64,000 nucleotides of DNA, from NCBI GenBank assembly GCA_900545935.1, contig URAP01000003.1:47324-111323 (forward strand). Reading direction: 5' to 3'. The stretch is from an uncultured Eubacteriales bacterium. GTDB lineage: Bacteria > Bacillota > Clostridia > Oscillospirales > CAG-272. The first letter of the stretch is position 1. Each line of letters starts with the position of its first letter. The position numbers and the translations under genes are program-made. The notes beneath the pieces are model-generated. The model was not told the DNA's origin, ran no database searches, and saw only the letters and a program-made list of their open reading frames with translations. Below, piece by piece: positions 42,675 to 51,936 of this stretch.

Positions 42675-42784
42675 TTTGTTTTCTCCTTATCCTTCGTCTG
42701 CGGCAAAAATATATTATAAAATAAATAATGCCCGCGCGGCAGCAGCTTCGCATGCGGCTAAATGCCGTATCCGTCACAGAACTT

Positions 42785-44086
42785 TCAACACTGCGATGCG
42801 AGTATAGAATCCGCAGCAAGCGCAGCTGTCGAAAATGCTATCTGAAGATTGAAACCGCCGGTATATGCGTCAACGTCGATGACCTCTCCGGCGAAATAAA
42901 GCCCCGGTACGATGCGCGACTCCATACTGCGCGGATCTATCTCTCCTACCGCAATACCTCCGGAGGTCACAATTGCCTCTTCTATCGGGCGGGCATGCTC
43001 GACGGTGAGAGTAAGATGCTTAAGCACGCCGAGCAGCGACTGCCGTTCTTCTCTTGTTATCGTATTTATTTTTTTGTGCTCGGGAATGCCGGACAGACGT
43101 ATGACGACAGGTATCAGCTTACGCGGAAGCAAATCGCCGAGCGCGTTAGCCATATCTCGGTTTGAGTACTTTGCAAAGTCGGAAAGCAGGCGAATGTCGA
43201 GCATTTTCTCGTCGAGTGCGGGCTTAAGATCAAGCTCGACCGTATATCTGCCCGGCTCTATTGCGCCGAGACGGCTCGATGCACTGAGGACCATCGGTCC
43301 CGATATGCCGAAGTGTGTAAACAGCATCTCTCCGAAATCCTCGTACACCGCGGAATCGCCGCGCAAGCGGTCCTTTACTTTCAGCGCCGTGTTGCGCAGG
43401 GAAAGCCCCTGAAGCTCCCGACACCACCGCTCGCGCACAACAAGCGGCACAAGCGACGGGCGCGGCGGCACAACCGTATGACCGAGCGCACGGGCGAAGG
43501 CATACCCGTCACCCTCCGAGCCGGTCTGCGGGTACGATGCTCCGCCGGTCGCGATTATTACACGGTCGCAGTCATAACTGCCGCCAAGCGTTCTTACGGT
43601 AAAGCCGCGGGTGCACCGAGGCTGTGCCGCACCGCCGATGCCGTCGGTCTGCGCGCCGAGTGCATCCGAACCGCGCTCACCGTGATACTCGACTGCCAAA
43701 ACGGGAGAATTAAGCTCGACCCTGCCTGCATAGCTGCGCAGGCAGCGGACGATATCGGACGCTTTATCCGATACCGGGAACACCCTACCGCCGCGCTCGA
43801 CCTTGAGCGGAACACCGTGTTCCTCGAAGAATGCGCGTGTGTCCGACGGGTCAAAACGAGAAAATGCTCCGTAGAGGAAGCGCGGATTCGTCGGTATATT
43901 GGATATCAGCCCGCGAACATCGCTGTCATTCGTGACATTGCAGCGTCCCTTGCCGGTTATTCCGACCTTAAGGGCACTGCGATCCTTTTTTTCGAGCAGA
44001 CGGACATCCGCCCCTCCCTCACGCAGTCTGCCCGTCGCAAACAATCCCGCCGCGCCGCCGCCTATTACAATTATTTTTTCTGCCAT
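42785..44086 (-). CDS. HI0933/YhiN-family FAD-dependent oxidoreductase
   Basis: Flavoprotein of 433 aa of the HI0933 (aminoacetone oxidase-like) family. The N-terminal dinucleotide fold is IIVIGGGAAGLFATGRL; family marks are GKGRCNVTNDS, FFEEHGVPLKVERGGRVFPVS, ATGGASYPQTGSEGDGY, and the C-terminal TSGGIAVGEIDPRSMES, GLYFAGEVIDVDAYTGGFNL (each cited in part). Physiological substrate unsettled. Start set at 44086 (MAEKIIVIGGG); the frame runs 24 bases further to a His-rich extension. It follows the RpiR gene by 23 bases and is probably in its operon. Confidence 0.92.
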   Translation of the reverse strand: MAEKIIVIGGGAAGLFATGRLREGGADVRLLEKKDRSALKVGITGKGRCNVTNDSDVRGLISNIPTNPRFLYGAFSRFDPSDTRAFFEEHGVPLKVERGGRVFPVSDKASDIVRCLRSYAGRVELNSPVLAVEYHGERGSDALGAQTDGIGGAAQPRCTRGFTVRTLGGSYDCDRVIIATGGASYPQTGSEGDGYAFARALGHTVVPPRPSLVPLVVRERWCRELQGLSLRNTALKVKDRLRGDSAVYEDFGEMLFTHFGISGPMVLSASSRLGAIEPGRYTVELDLKPALDEKMLDIRLLSDFAKYSNRDMANALGDLLPRKLIPVVIRLSGIPEHKKINTITREERQSLLGVLKHLTLTVEHARPIEEAIVTSGGIAVGEIDPRSMESRIVPGLYFAGEVIDVDAYTGGFNLQIAFSTAALAADSILASQC

Positions 44087-44109
44087 ATGTCTATGCCGTC
44101 CGTGCGGCA

Positions 44110-44967
44110 TTATTCTCTGTTGTAAACGTCAAATTCATCCCATACCGCCTCAAGACGCGCAAACGTATCGGTAAGCTCGTCCTGTTTTGCACGCGACAGC
44201 GCAACGATAAGGGCATTGATAATGCTGAGCGGCGCAACGAGCGAGTCGATAAACGAAGCCATATCCGAACGGGCTGTCAGCAGAAAGTCTGCGAACTCCG
44301 CGACCGGCGAGACATCGCTGTCGGTGAGCGCTATGACCTTTGCGCCGTAGCTGCGGGCATATTCTACCCCGCGCACGATGCGCTTTGAATACCTCGGAAA
44401 AGTAATCGGAATAATAACATCGCCCTCTCCGACGCGCAGCAGCTGCTCGAATATCTCCCCACCGCTCGAGGTTTGTATCTGCTTGACGTTCGGGAATATC
44501 ATAGACAGTCCGAAGGTCAGAAACGACGCAAGCGAGCCGGTCATGCGCACACCCATAACGTAGATGGTCCTCGCACCAAGCAGCGTGTCCACAGCTCCCT
44601 CAAAGGCAGCGGGATCTACCGTTTCGAGCGTCTCCTTTATCTTGTCCATATCGCTGCGCAGGACGGTCGAGAGCACCGAATTTTCTCCTATACGCTTGTT
44701 GGTTATCTCCATTCGCTGAACACTCGTCAGGCGTGTACGGATCAGCTCGCGAAGTGCGTGCTGAAGCGCGGGATAGCCGTCGTAGCCGAGCTCTATTGCA
44801 AAGCGGACAACCGTCGATTCCGAAACTCCGACAGCGGCTCCGAGCTTTGACGCGGTTAGATATGCGGATTTATCGTAGTTTGCAATAATATAATTTCCTA
44901 TGGCGCGCTGACTTTTTGACAGCTCCGGCATTGCTTTTTCAATGCGGCTGATAAGATCGTGTTTCAT
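44110..44967 (-). CDS. RpiR/MurR-family transcriptional regulator
   Basis: Sugar-phosphate-responsive regulator of 285 aa: N-terminal RpiR helix-turn-helix (about 1-77; ASKLGAAVGVSESTVVRFAI) and C-terminal SIS domain (about 125-260; ARTIYVMGVRMTGSLASF, SYGAKVIALTDS) that would bind a phosphorylated sugar such as an amino sugar derivative. Its own leader has a consensus promoter and two hairpins. Targets cannot be read directly; the glycan genes of this window are candidates. Confidence 0.92.
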   Translation of the reverse strand: MKHDLISRIEKAMPELSKSQRAIGNYIIANYDKSAYLTASKLGAAVGVSESTVVRFAIELGYDGYPALQHALRELIRTRLTSVQRMEITNKRIGENSVLSTVLRSDMDKIKETLETVDPAAFEGAVDTLLGARTIYVMGVRMTGSLASFLTFGLSMIFPNVKQIQTSSGGEIFEQLLRVGEGDVIIPITFPRYSKRIVRGVEYARSYGAKVIALTDSDVSPVAEFADFLLTARSDMASFIDSLVAPLSIINALIVALSRAKQDELTDTFARLEAVWDEFDVYNRE

Positions 44968-45033
44968 CTTATGTCCTTTTTCCTCCGAAATAATTCGGAT
45001 AATATATTCGTTCTGCGCTGCTTTCGATGCTTA

Positions 45034-45073
45034 CATACCGCCGCACGGCGGTATGTTTACGGGCAAACCCGTA
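45034..45073 (-). promoter_or_regulatory. Two adjacent hairpins in the rpiR leader
   Basis: cataccgccg (45034-45043)/cggcggtatg (45046-45055), and tacggg-caaa-cccgta (45058-45073). They lie between the transcription start and the RpiR start codon and could be operators for autoregulation or RNA structures. Confidence 0.5.
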
Positions 45074-45091
45074 CGGCTCACCTGAACCAAT

Positions 45092-45120
45092 ATTATAACC
45101 CTCTGTCGTTTTTTTGTCAA
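45092..45120 (-). promoter_or_regulatory. Consensus sigma-A promoter of rpiR
   Basis: Minus strand TTGACA (45115-45120), 17-base spacer, TATAAT (45092-45097), about 125 bases upstream of the ATG at 44967. The rest of the 434-base interval up to 45401 contains no gene. Confidence 0.88.
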
Positions 45121-45401
45121 GTGCGGGAAGCGGTATTTGCACGACCGCGGGATCAACGCGGAATGTTGTTTTCGGCATGAATTATCAGCCTCTTTTATAC
45201 CATAACTTATTCCGAAAAGTTATTATTATATTGTTTTGAGATGCATCGAAAGAATAAAGGCAGTCGCGCATGATATGACCGTACTCGCTCGCACAAATTT
45301 CAATTTTTTCGACGAAATGAATAAATATCGCACGCACGGGAAGAATAAAAACGCGTCCGAATATTTTCGGGTGCTGCATACGACAAAGGAAAGGTAACAA
45401 T

Positions 45402-45620
45402 ATGCTTGACAGAATAGCACTCTGTATTCTTATCATCGGCGGTATCAATTGGGGCAGCATGGGGCTGTTCAAATTCGATATCGTCGCATGGATCTTCGGC
45501 GGTACAGGCAGTGTCGTCAGCAGGATAATCTACACCCTCGTAGGGCTCAGCGCTCTGTGGTGCATCTCCCTGCTCTTCCGTGAGCGCTCACTCCTCGGAG
45601 ACGGCAGCGACGCAGACTGA
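45402..45620 (+). CDS. DUF378 small membrane protein
   Basis: Protein of 72 aa with two transmembrane helices, matching DUF378 (LDRIALCILIIGGINWGSMG, then FKFDIVAWIFGG and RIIYTLVGLSALWCI). Function unknown. GGAAAGG lies about 7 bases before the ATG. Transcribed alone on the plus strand, with its own terminator at 45679. No clear promoter could be picked in the A/T-rich upstream sequence. Confidence 0.92.
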   Translation: MLDRIALCILIIGGINWGSMGLFKFDIVAWIFGGTGSVVSRIIYTLVGLSALWCISLLFRERSLLGDGSDAD

Positions 45621-45678
45621 CAGAGCTGCGCCGGCATTGAGCTGAATCGTTCGGGGCACATTGCTCCGGAAAAAAGAC

Positions 45679-45719
45679 AAATCCCGATGTACCGCAAGGT
45701 AACCGGGATTTTCTTTTTT
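45679..45719 (+). terminator. Rho-independent terminator of the DUF378 gene
   Basis: aaatcccg (45679-45686) pairs with cgggattt (45704-45711), with an inner tacc-gcaa-ggta stem, then ttcttttttg. The rest of the interval to 45942 shows nothing. Confidence 0.85.
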
Positions 45720-45942
45720 GACATAAGACCTTATAGGGCGCAAAGCAATTATGGTCTGCCCCATTCTGTTATTTCGGGTCGGGACACGCGGAAATTGCGC
45801 AGAGAGCCGATTTGCATCACGCATTCTTTCGGCGGATTGCTTTTCATCCGCTCTCATATGCTTCACGCACACAAGCCGGAGGGGCCGGTGCCTTTGTAAA
45901 AAAGCCGATGCCGTATTTGCTCTATTCGCACGCTTCGCGCCG

Positions 45943-46815
45943 TTACGCCGGGAGCCGAACAAGCATCAAGAGCGTCCCCGCGACGATAAGCAGAAGCCCG
46001 AGCGCCGCCTTTTTCCGCAGCCGCTCATGAAATACAACAGCCGAAAACGCAACAGAGACGAGAATGCTAAGCTTATCTATCGGTACGACGACGCTCGCAA
46101 GCCCGTCTCGAAGCGCCTTGTAATAGCAGAGCCACGAGCCGCCGCTGGATATTCCCGAGAGACAGATAAAGCAGAGCTCGCCGCGCGGAATGCTGCGCAC
46201 CGCATGCTGCTTGCCCTTAATAAACACAATAAGCCACGACATGGCAAGCACGACAGCGGTGCGTATGGCGGTGCCGAGATTCGACTCAACACCATCTATT
46301 CCCACCTTTCCGAGTATAGAGGTCAGGCTCGCAAATACGGCTGACAGGACAGCATAGATAAGCCAGCCCCTGCGCGGGACCTTTTCCTCGGTATTCTTCT
46401 TTTTATCTATCATCAGAAATGTGCCGACACCGATAAGCACGACCGCGACCGCCTTTATCCACGTTATCTGCTCGCCGAGAAAGATCAGCGCAAGCAGGAT
46501 GGTCAGAACGGTGCTTGATTTGTCTATCGGCACGACCTTGTTCACATCACCGAGCCCGAGCGCACGAAAATAGCAGAGCCATGATGCGCCGGTAGCCATG
46601 CCCGAGAGAACAAGGAATATCCATGATCTCGTGCCGATCTCGGTGATGGTAGATGCCGAGCCGACAATCCACACCATCAGCCACGAGAAGATGAGCACGA
46701 TCACCGTCCGAACAGCTGTCGCAACATCAGAATCGGTCTTTTTTATTCCACACTTCGCGAGCACTGCGGTCAGACCCGCGAAGAGCGCCGAGCCGAATGC
46801 AAATACTATCCACAT
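45943..46815 (-). CDS. EamA/DMT-family membrane transporter
   Basis: Integral membrane protein of 290 aa with ten predicted helices in two homologous EamA halves (each starting FGSALFAGLTAVLAKCGI or VLSAVFASLTSILGKVGI and containing GASWLCYFRAL or GGSWLCYYKAL). Substrate unknown; members export or import small metabolites. Start set at ATG 46815 (AAGG 8 bases upstream); an in-frame GTG lies 6 bases earlier. Confidence 0.9.
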   Translation of the reverse strand: MWIVFAFGSALFAGLTAVLAKCGIKKTDSDVATAVRTVIVLIFSWLMVWIVGSASTITEIGTRSWIFLVLSGMATGASWLCYFRALGLGDVNKVVPIDKSSTVLTILLALIFLGEQITWIKAVAVVLIGVGTFLMIDKKKNTEEKVPRRGWLIYAVLSAVFASLTSILGKVGIDGVESNLGTAIRTAVVLAMSWLIVFIKGKQHAVRSIPRGELCFICLSGISSGGSWLCYYKALRDGLASVVVPIDKLSILVSVAFSAVVFHERLRKKAALGLLLIVAGTLLMLVRLPA

Positions 46816-46889
46816 AGTCACGACCTTCTTTTCTGATATATTACACGTAAAAAATGAGTATAGGTTGGCAAGAGAAAGTAACAGTATTT

Positions 46890-46930
46890 AAAATGCCGTC
46901 CAAGCGGCTGAGCCACTCGCACGGCATTTT
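46890..46930 (-). terminator. Terminator of the Gfo/Idh/MocA gene
   Basis: aaaatgccgt (46890-46899)/acggcatttt (46921-46930) perfect 10-bp arms with an inner imperfect agcggc/gccact stem. On the minus strand the stem ends in TTTT and an A/T-rich stretch; it lies about 90 bases after the stop codon at 47019. Confidence 0.65.
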
Positions 46931-47018
46931 CATTATCATTATCGGTCTCCGCATTCTCTGAGCGGTGTCCGGCGTATGATGCATAGTTTTCAGATCATTT
47001 TTCCGACAAACACCGAAC

Positions 47019-48065
47019 TCAGATGGAGACTCTGACTACGTTGCCCTCTTCTACCGAGCGGAAAGCAGCCTCAACTATCTCGAGGTCGCGGAGCATCTGC
47101 TCATGCGTTACGAGCTGAGTGGTCTTGCCGTCGATAGCGGCGGTAAAGTTTCTGTAATAGTCGTGAACATCGGACTTCGGACGCGGAATACGATAGGTAT
47201 CGGTCGTGATCTCGTCGCGGGGTGCCATCGTCTTGGTAAGACCTGCTGCGGTCTCTACCGGAATGACGTCGCTCTCGTGCCAGTACTTGCACTTGACGAC
47301 CTCGGTCTCCTCTCTCCAGTCGGAGATAAGAGCCGTACCCTTCTCGGCGCGCATATAGAAACGGGGCATTGCGATGAAGTTATATGTACCGACCTCGCAA
47401 TATGCCTCTGTTCCGTCGTCGAAATAGAGGGTGAGCTTAAAGCCGTCGTCGACCTCTTTGTTGGTGATGTGATCAAAGGTGCAGTATACACGCTCGACCT
47501 TGCCGGGGAACAGCTGCATGAGCTGGTCGATAAGGTGAATACCCCAGTCGTAGAGCATTCCGCCTCCATGCTCACGCTCACCTCTCCAGTCGGAGGGAAT
47601 ACCGCGCGAGCCGTGGATACGTGACTCGATATTGATGATCTTGCCGAGCTCGCCGCTCTCCTTTATCTGCTTCATTGCAAGGAAATCGACATCAAAGCGA
47701 CGGTTCTGGTGGACGGTAAAGAGCTTACCGCAGCGATCGGCAACTGCAATAACGTCACGCAGATCCTGAACACTCAGCATGACCGGCTTTTCGCAGATCA
47801 CGTTCTTGCCCGCCTCAAGGCATGCGATACATACGGATTTATGAGAATCGTTAGGAATTGCAACGGTGCACATATCCACCCTCTCATCTGCGAGCACCTG
47901 CTCGAGCGAATCATATGCGAATATGCCGCGGCTTCTTGCAAGCTCGTTTCTCTCGGGCTTAATATCATAGACACCGAGAAGATTGCAAACATCGCTCTTG
48001 AGGAGATGGTCAACATGCCATCCGCCCATTCCGCCGTATCCGATAACAACAGCATTCTTTTTCAT
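47019..48065 (-). CDS. Gfo/Idh/MocA-family NAD(P)-dependent oxidoreductase
   Basis: Cytoplasmic sugar or cyclitol dehydrogenase-like protein of 348 aa. Rossmann fold with AVVIGYGGMGGWHVDHLL, the ICEKPVML family signature with the conserved Lys, and the GGGMLYDWGIHLIDQ segment with the catalytic-type His. Start at 48065 is supported by AGAGG; the longer frame has no ribosome site. Promoter with paired GTGCAC sites directly upstream. The alpha-galactosidase gene lies upstream on the same strand, so the two may act on the same diet-derived galactoside. Confidence 0.9.
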   Translation of the reverse strand: MKKNAVVIGYGGMGGWHVDHLLKSDVCNLLGVYDIKPERNELARSRGIFAYDSLEQVLADERVDMCTVAIPNDSHKSVCIACLEAGKNVICEKPVMLSVQDLRDVIAVADRCGKLFTVHQNRRFDVDFLAMKQIKESGELGKIINIESRIHGSRGIPSDWRGEREHGGGMLYDWGIHLIDQLMQLFPGKVERVYCTFDHITNKEVDDGFKLTLYFDDGTEAYCEVGTYNFIAMPRFYMRAEKGTALISDWREETEVVKCKYWHESDVIPVETAAGLTKTMAPRDEITTDTYRIPRPKSDVHDYYRNFTAAIDGKTTQLVTHEQMLRDLEIVEAAFRSVEEGNVVRVSI

Positions 48066-48144
48066 AATAAAAAACCTCTTGACTGCCGGCGCGCCGCAGT
48101 CCTTCCCTACCATAAATAAAAAAGTAAATTTCACCGCGCCTGAG

Positions 48145-48192
48145 CGTGCACATTATAGCATACGGCACATGTAAAGTCAATGAAACGTGCAC
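48145..48192 (-). promoter_or_regulatory. Promoter flanked by two CGTGCAC sites
   Basis: Minus strand TTGACT (48175-48180), 17-base spacer, TATAAT (48152-48157). cgtgcac occurs at 48145-48151, overlapping the transcription start, and at 48186-48192, just upstream of the -35, 41 bases apart. The core GTGCAC is palindromic. The arrangement suggests a dimeric repressor binding both sides of the promoter. Confidence 0.7.
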
Positions 48193-48220
48193 AATTAAAA
48201 GTGAACAAAATCTAAACTTT

Positions 48221-50191
48221 TTACATTTTGTCAGCTCGCCCGATCTCGGCAATTATGCCGTCTCCCGCAGCGACGCCGGACACCCCCTCGGGAAGTGCAT
48301 CCGACGGGTAATAGCCGTAGAATTTTTCGCCGTCCCTCGATTCTCCGAGAACACCGAGCACGCCGCCCCGAAGCTCCCCTCTCAGGCGCACTCTGCCGAG
48401 GAACATATCACCGTCCGAATACAGAAAGGCAGGCGCGTCGGGCTGTGGCAGCAGTAGATAAAGCAGCGCGTCATGGGGGTTAACATTCTCCGCAATTATC
48501 TCTGATGCAAGCCCGACAAAGCTGCGCGCATGACAGTCGAATATAAGCGCATTCTCCATACCTATATCCGACAGCGAGGAGTGAAGATCCTCCATCGCAT
48601 CGGAATAGTTGAACAGCGCAAGATATCTCGCACCGTCCGGGCACTCCGCAACGACCGTCTCGGGGTACGGAGCAAAGAAATCAACGGCTCTTCCGCGTAC
48701 TCCGAGCGAAGGCAGCTGATCGAGCAGCAGTGCACGGCGGGCGGGACTGAGGTTTTCAAGCTCCTCATTATGCAATACGGTGCCGCCGGAGAGCGCTACG
48801 GCGACAGCCCACAGCCGCGCCTCGGAATAGCTTGCATTAAAGCCGTCTCCGTTGTCAACGTCGCGCAGCACAAGTCCGTCAGGGTCCGATAGCAGCGCCG
48901 TGCCGTTGTAAAACTGACGGTGAAAGACGGTCGCTGTAACATCCTTCATCGTCTGCCAGTAGCTCGGAAATGCCTTGTTCTTCCCTATTATTATATCACA
49001 GGATACGCGCTGTGCGTCGAATATTCCCATCGTCTCGAGCATCGGGCTGCCGCAGGAAAGCAGAATAGCATCCTCACCCGCCGCCTCGCGTATCGTACTC
49101 AGCACGCGGCGGAACATCGCAACGGAGTAATCACTCTTAAAGCGATAAACACTCTTTTTCGGCTCGCCCATCTTGCCGAGCGCACCGTCGAGAAAATCGA
49201 GCTTGTAATAATCACAGCCCATGCCGCGCATCCGCGAAAAGGTCTCGCGCAGCAGCGAATAAAACTCCTCGCGATCAAAGTCAAAGGTATGAACACGCGG
49301 CAGCGGAGTGCAGTCCTCGCGTACAAAGTCACGTACACTCTCATAATATTCGGAATCCTCCGACGCAAGCACCGGCGCGAGCCAAAGTCCGAACCGCATA
49401 CCGAGCGAATGCACCCTCTCCGCGAGCGCGGGAATGCCGCTCGGAAAGCGCTCGGTATTCGTCTCCCATATGCCGGGGAACGAGCGGCTGCGCTGCCAGC
49501 CGTCATCTATCTGAACGAGATTCGCCTCTCCCGGCAGGTAGCGCGCGAGCATATCTGCGGCACGCGAAATCTTTTCCTCGTCCACATCTCCGTAGTAGCA
49601 GGACCACGAGCAGAAGCCCACGAGCTTATCACGGTACGGCCGGCAGTGATTGACTCGCGCGACCGTATCCGCATACGTATCGAGAAAGGCATTTACCTCT
49701 CCGTCGCAGAGCATATAGCTCTCGAGCCGATACTCCTCGCCCGGACGCAGCGGCTTATCCTCCATATCATAAAAGACGGTAAAGCCCTCGCAAGTCAGCG
49801 TTATATACGCATAAAAGCGGTGCGCGGTCACAAAGCCTATGCCGACCGCATCCCCGGTCTCTCCGCGCCGCGCAACAATAACATTTCGACTCACCGCCTC
49901 ATCCTCCGAACCGAGCACACCCGCATGTGTAACATTATTGGTGCAGGTCCCGTCAGAATAATAATGCAGCTCACCGCCGTTCGACTGCTCGAAGCGATAT
50001 TCGAGCGCAACAGAGCGAATCATCCTATCTGTGTGCGCGTGTATTATCGGTATATACAGCTCTCCGTCGCGGCACAGTGAGAGCGAAAGCTCGGAAATAT
50101 CTGTTCCGGCGCGGTCGAGCGGCAGCAGATACTCGCAGATATCATCGGAGGAATAGCTTATCCGTACAAGAGGAGCGGAAATACCCTTCAT
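48221..50191 (-). CDS. Alpha-galactosidase, GH36 (clan GH-D)
   Basis: Cytoplasmic glycoside hydrolase of 656 aa that removes alpha-galactosyl residues from oligosaccharides such as raffinose-type sugars or side chains. N-terminal beta-sandwich, (beta/alpha)8 barrel and C-terminal beta domain. Catalytic residues: nucleophile Asp332 in YYKLDFLDG and acid/base Asp399 in QRVSCDI. Other family blocks: VGFCSWSCYYGD, LVQIDDGWQ, FGLWLAPV. No signal peptide. The ribosome site is weak. Its promoter is at 50278-50306; the 155-base gap to the oxidoreductase gene has a separate promoter. Confidence 0.9.
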   Translation of the reverse strand: MKGISAPLVRISYSSDDICEYLLPLDRAGTDISELSLSLCRDGELYIPIIHAHTDRMIRSVALEYRFEQSNGGELHYYSDGTCTNNVTHAGVLGSEDEAVSRNVIVARRGETGDAVGIGFVTAHRFYAYITLTCEGFTVFYDMEDKPLRPGEEYRLESYMLCDGEVNAFLDTYADTVARVNHCRPYRDKLVGFCSWSCYYGDVDEEKISRAADMLARYLPGEANLVQIDDGWQRSRSFPGIWETNTERFPSGIPALAERVHSLGMRFGLWLAPVLASEDSEYYESVRDFVREDCTPLPRVHTFDFDREEFYSLLRETFSRMRGMGCDYYKLDFLDGALGKMGEPKKSVYRFKSDYSVAMFRRVLSTIREAAGEDAILLSCGSPMLETMGIFDAQRVSCDIIIGKNKAFPSYWQTMKDVTATVFHRQFYNGTALLSDPDGLVLRDVDNGDGFNASYSEARLWAVAVALSGGTVLHNEELENLSPARRALLLDQLPSLGVRGRAVDFFAPYPETVVAECPDGARYLALFNYSDAMEDLHSSLSDIGMENALIFDCHARSFVGLASEIIAENVNPHDALLYLLLPQPDAPAFLYSDGDMFLGRVRLRGELRGGVLGVLGESRDGEKFYGYYPSDALPEGVSGVAAGDGIIAEIGRADKM

Positions 50192-50231
50192 AATTTTTAC
50201 CGTAGCTTACGCCGAGCGAAAGCTCCCTTTC

Positions 50232-50259
50232 TTTTCGGCAAAAACACTACTGCCGAAAA
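50232..50259 (-). other. Inverted repeat in the alpha-galactosidase leader
   Basis: ttttcggca (50232-50240) and tgccgaaaa (50251-50259), perfect 9+9 with a 10-base loop, between promoter and start codon. Operator or attenuating hairpin. Confidence 0.5.
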
Positions 50260-50277
50260 TAACATATTTTTTCTCGC

Positions 50278-50306
50278 ATTATACCATGTTGTTTGACATG
50301 CGTCAA
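50278..50306 (-). promoter_or_regulatory. Promoter of the alpha-galactosidase gene
   Basis: Minus strand TTGACG (50301-50306), 17-base spacer, TATAAT (50278-50283), 87 bases before the start codon. Confidence 0.82.
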
Positions 50307-50393
50307 TACACATTACGGACGCATTAAAATGGCTGATTATTTCCGCGCAAGAGGTAAAATTTTCATCAGAATCACCACTGTTAGAAAAAATGC

Positions 50394-50422
50394 TTGAAAT
50401 TTACGAAGAAATGCGGTATAAT
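50394..50422 (+). promoter_or_regulatory. Promoter of the small unknown gene
   Basis: TTGAAA (50394-50399), 17-base spacer, TATAAT (50417-50422), divergent from the alpha-galactosidase promoter, 69 bases before the ATG at 50491. Confidence 0.8.
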
Positions 50423-50490
50423 ATACAGACTATATAAAAGATTATGATTGTTCTGGGCAAAAAATCTTTCTGTTGAACACGGAGGTTATT

Positions 50491-51027
50491 ATGGCACAAA
50501 ACGAATCTGCTTATATAAAAAATAACGAGGCGGACATCCGCATCATATCGCTTCCCACACTGCCGAGGTCACCCGAGCAGCTGCGCAGCCTACCCTGCTT
50601 TGATATACTCGATCCTTTCAAGACGGCGGCATGCGCCGTCGCCGCTCTATGCGAGTACGGTCGTGATACGGAGGCTTCCGTCGCTATGATAAACATGCTA
50701 AAGGGCTCCGATCAGCTCTCGGAGCATGATAAGCATTTTCTCTCCGATCGCTTTGCTGGAGGAAAGGATTATATCCCGCGCTCATATCTCGGCGGCGCAG
50801 CTCCGGATAACGGCTATACCCCGAGCGAGCCGATCACCGTGACCGTTTCCGAACTGCCCGACAGCCGCCGCGAGGCAGGCTATATTGATATGTACGTCAC
50901 CTCCGGCGGTGCTGACGCTCCGCGCCCGGTAAGGCTGAGACAGAAGCCCTCGACAGGCGAATGGTTCCTCTGGAGCTTTTCGGCTCTGCTCTCCGGAATA
51001 CGAGTTCCGAGACAGCGGCTCGACTGA
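50491..51027 (+). CDS. Conserved Clostridia protein of unknown function (possibly DUF6935)
   Basis: Cytoplasmic protein of 178 aa. Start at 50491 has GGAGG 5 bases upstream; a TTG 18 bases earlier overlaps nothing useful. Recognisable blocks are DPFKTAACAVAALCEYGRD, MLKGSDQLSEHDKHFLSDRF and KDYIPRSYLGGAAPDNGYTP, which I recall from a widespread family of short Clostridia proteins, perhaps DUF6935; the number is from memory. No catalytic motif or membrane segment. Single gene with its own promoter and terminator. Confidence 0.75.
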   Translation: MAQNESAYIKNNEADIRIISLPTLPRSPEQLRSLPCFDILDPFKTAACAVAALCEYGRDTEASVAMINMLKGSDQLSEHDKHFLSDRFAGGKDYIPRSYLGGAAPDNGYTPSEPITVTVSELPDSRREAGYIDMYVTSGGADAPRPVRLRQKPSTGEWFLWSFSALLSGIRVPRQRLD

Positions 51028-51170
51028 GCCGAATGCCGCTATCATCCGAATTACTGTACCGACATAGCCGACTGAATTGCATTTTCCGACGGATGTATTT
51101 TCCCATGAAAAGCTGCATTTTCAGGCAGCCGAACAGACGTTATTCAGGCAGCACTTTTCAGATAATATCA

Positions 51171-51222
51171 ATGACCCGACCGAATACGGCACATATCGCC
51201 GCACCCGATCGGGTCATTTTTT
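51171..51222 (+). terminator. Rho-independent terminator, possibly bidirectional
   Basis: atgacccga (51171-51179)/tcgggtcat (51209-51217) followed by TTTTTT on the plus strand. It also lies 22 bases past the stop of the convergent S-component gene at 51244. Confidence 0.82.
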
Positions 51223-51243
51223 ATTATGCGCCCTGATCTAAAG

Positions 51244-51936
51244 CTATCCGCCTGTGCGAATACCGTACTTCGTCTTTATTCTACCGAGTATCTTGCCGAT
51301 AGGTCTTGCGAGCAGCAGAAGAAACACAAGATTTGACACTGCATAAATGAGGGTAAACTGTGCCGATGAGACGACAAAGGCGAGATAACGGGAAACATTG
51401 AAATACCCATCCGACCACAGCGTCGACCATATGTCCATAAGAAGCGAATACAGCACACCGGAGATAACGGCATATATTGCGAGCACGACTCTGCTGCGCC
51501 GAAGCGGATCGGCTATAAGTCCCGCGATAAAGCCGAGCAAGCCCCAGCTGAGCATCTGAAACGGCGTCCACGGTCCCTGACCGAAATAAAAATTCGATAT
51601 AACAGCAGACAGCGCCCCGGTCATGAAGCCCGCCTCGCTGCCGAAATACATGGCGGTTATAACGGTCATGGCTGTGACCGGCTTAAAGCCAGGAATAGGC
51701 GCGAACAGAAAACGTCCGACCACCGACAGCGCCACCATGGCAGCTATAAGTATCATCTCCTTGGCATCCGCTCTGCCGTGCTCGAAATGCAAAAAGAAAG
51801 GAAGGCAGGAGAGCACTGCGACGCACAGAGTAAGATATGCGTACTGCTTATCACCGAAAAGCAAAGATCCGCCGACAACCGCTGCGGGTACGAGCACGCA
51901 GAGAATGATATATGAAATTATCCGTCTCGGCTTCAA
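51244..51936 (-). CDS. ECF transporter substrate-specific (S) component
   Basis: Integral membrane vitamin-binding subunit of about 230 aa with six predicted helices (LILIAAMVALSVVGRFLF-type, FKPVTAMTVITAMYFG, GFMTGALSAVISNFYFGQGPWTPFQMLSWGLLGF; cited in part). This is the common organisation of ECF S proteins. The start is best placed at a TTG (51936) that overlaps the TGA of the ATPase gene (TTGA) and has GGGAGG 7 bases upstream, which implies translational coupling; a longer frame exists but is unlikely. A complete ECF set plus transcobalamin-like genes upstream suggests a corrinoid substrate; that is inference. Confidence 0.85.
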   Translation of the reverse strand: MKPRRIISYIILCVLVPAAVVGGSLLFGDKQYAYLTLCVAVLSCLPFFLHFEHGRADAKEMILIAAMVALSVVGRFLFAPIPGFKPVTAMTVITAMYFGSEAGFMTGALSAVISNFYFGQGPWTPFQMLSWGLLGFIAGLIADPLRRSRVVLAIYAVISGVLYSLLMDIWSTLWSDGYFNVSRYLAFVVSSAQFTLIYAVSNLVFLLLLARPIGKILGRIKTKYGIRTGG

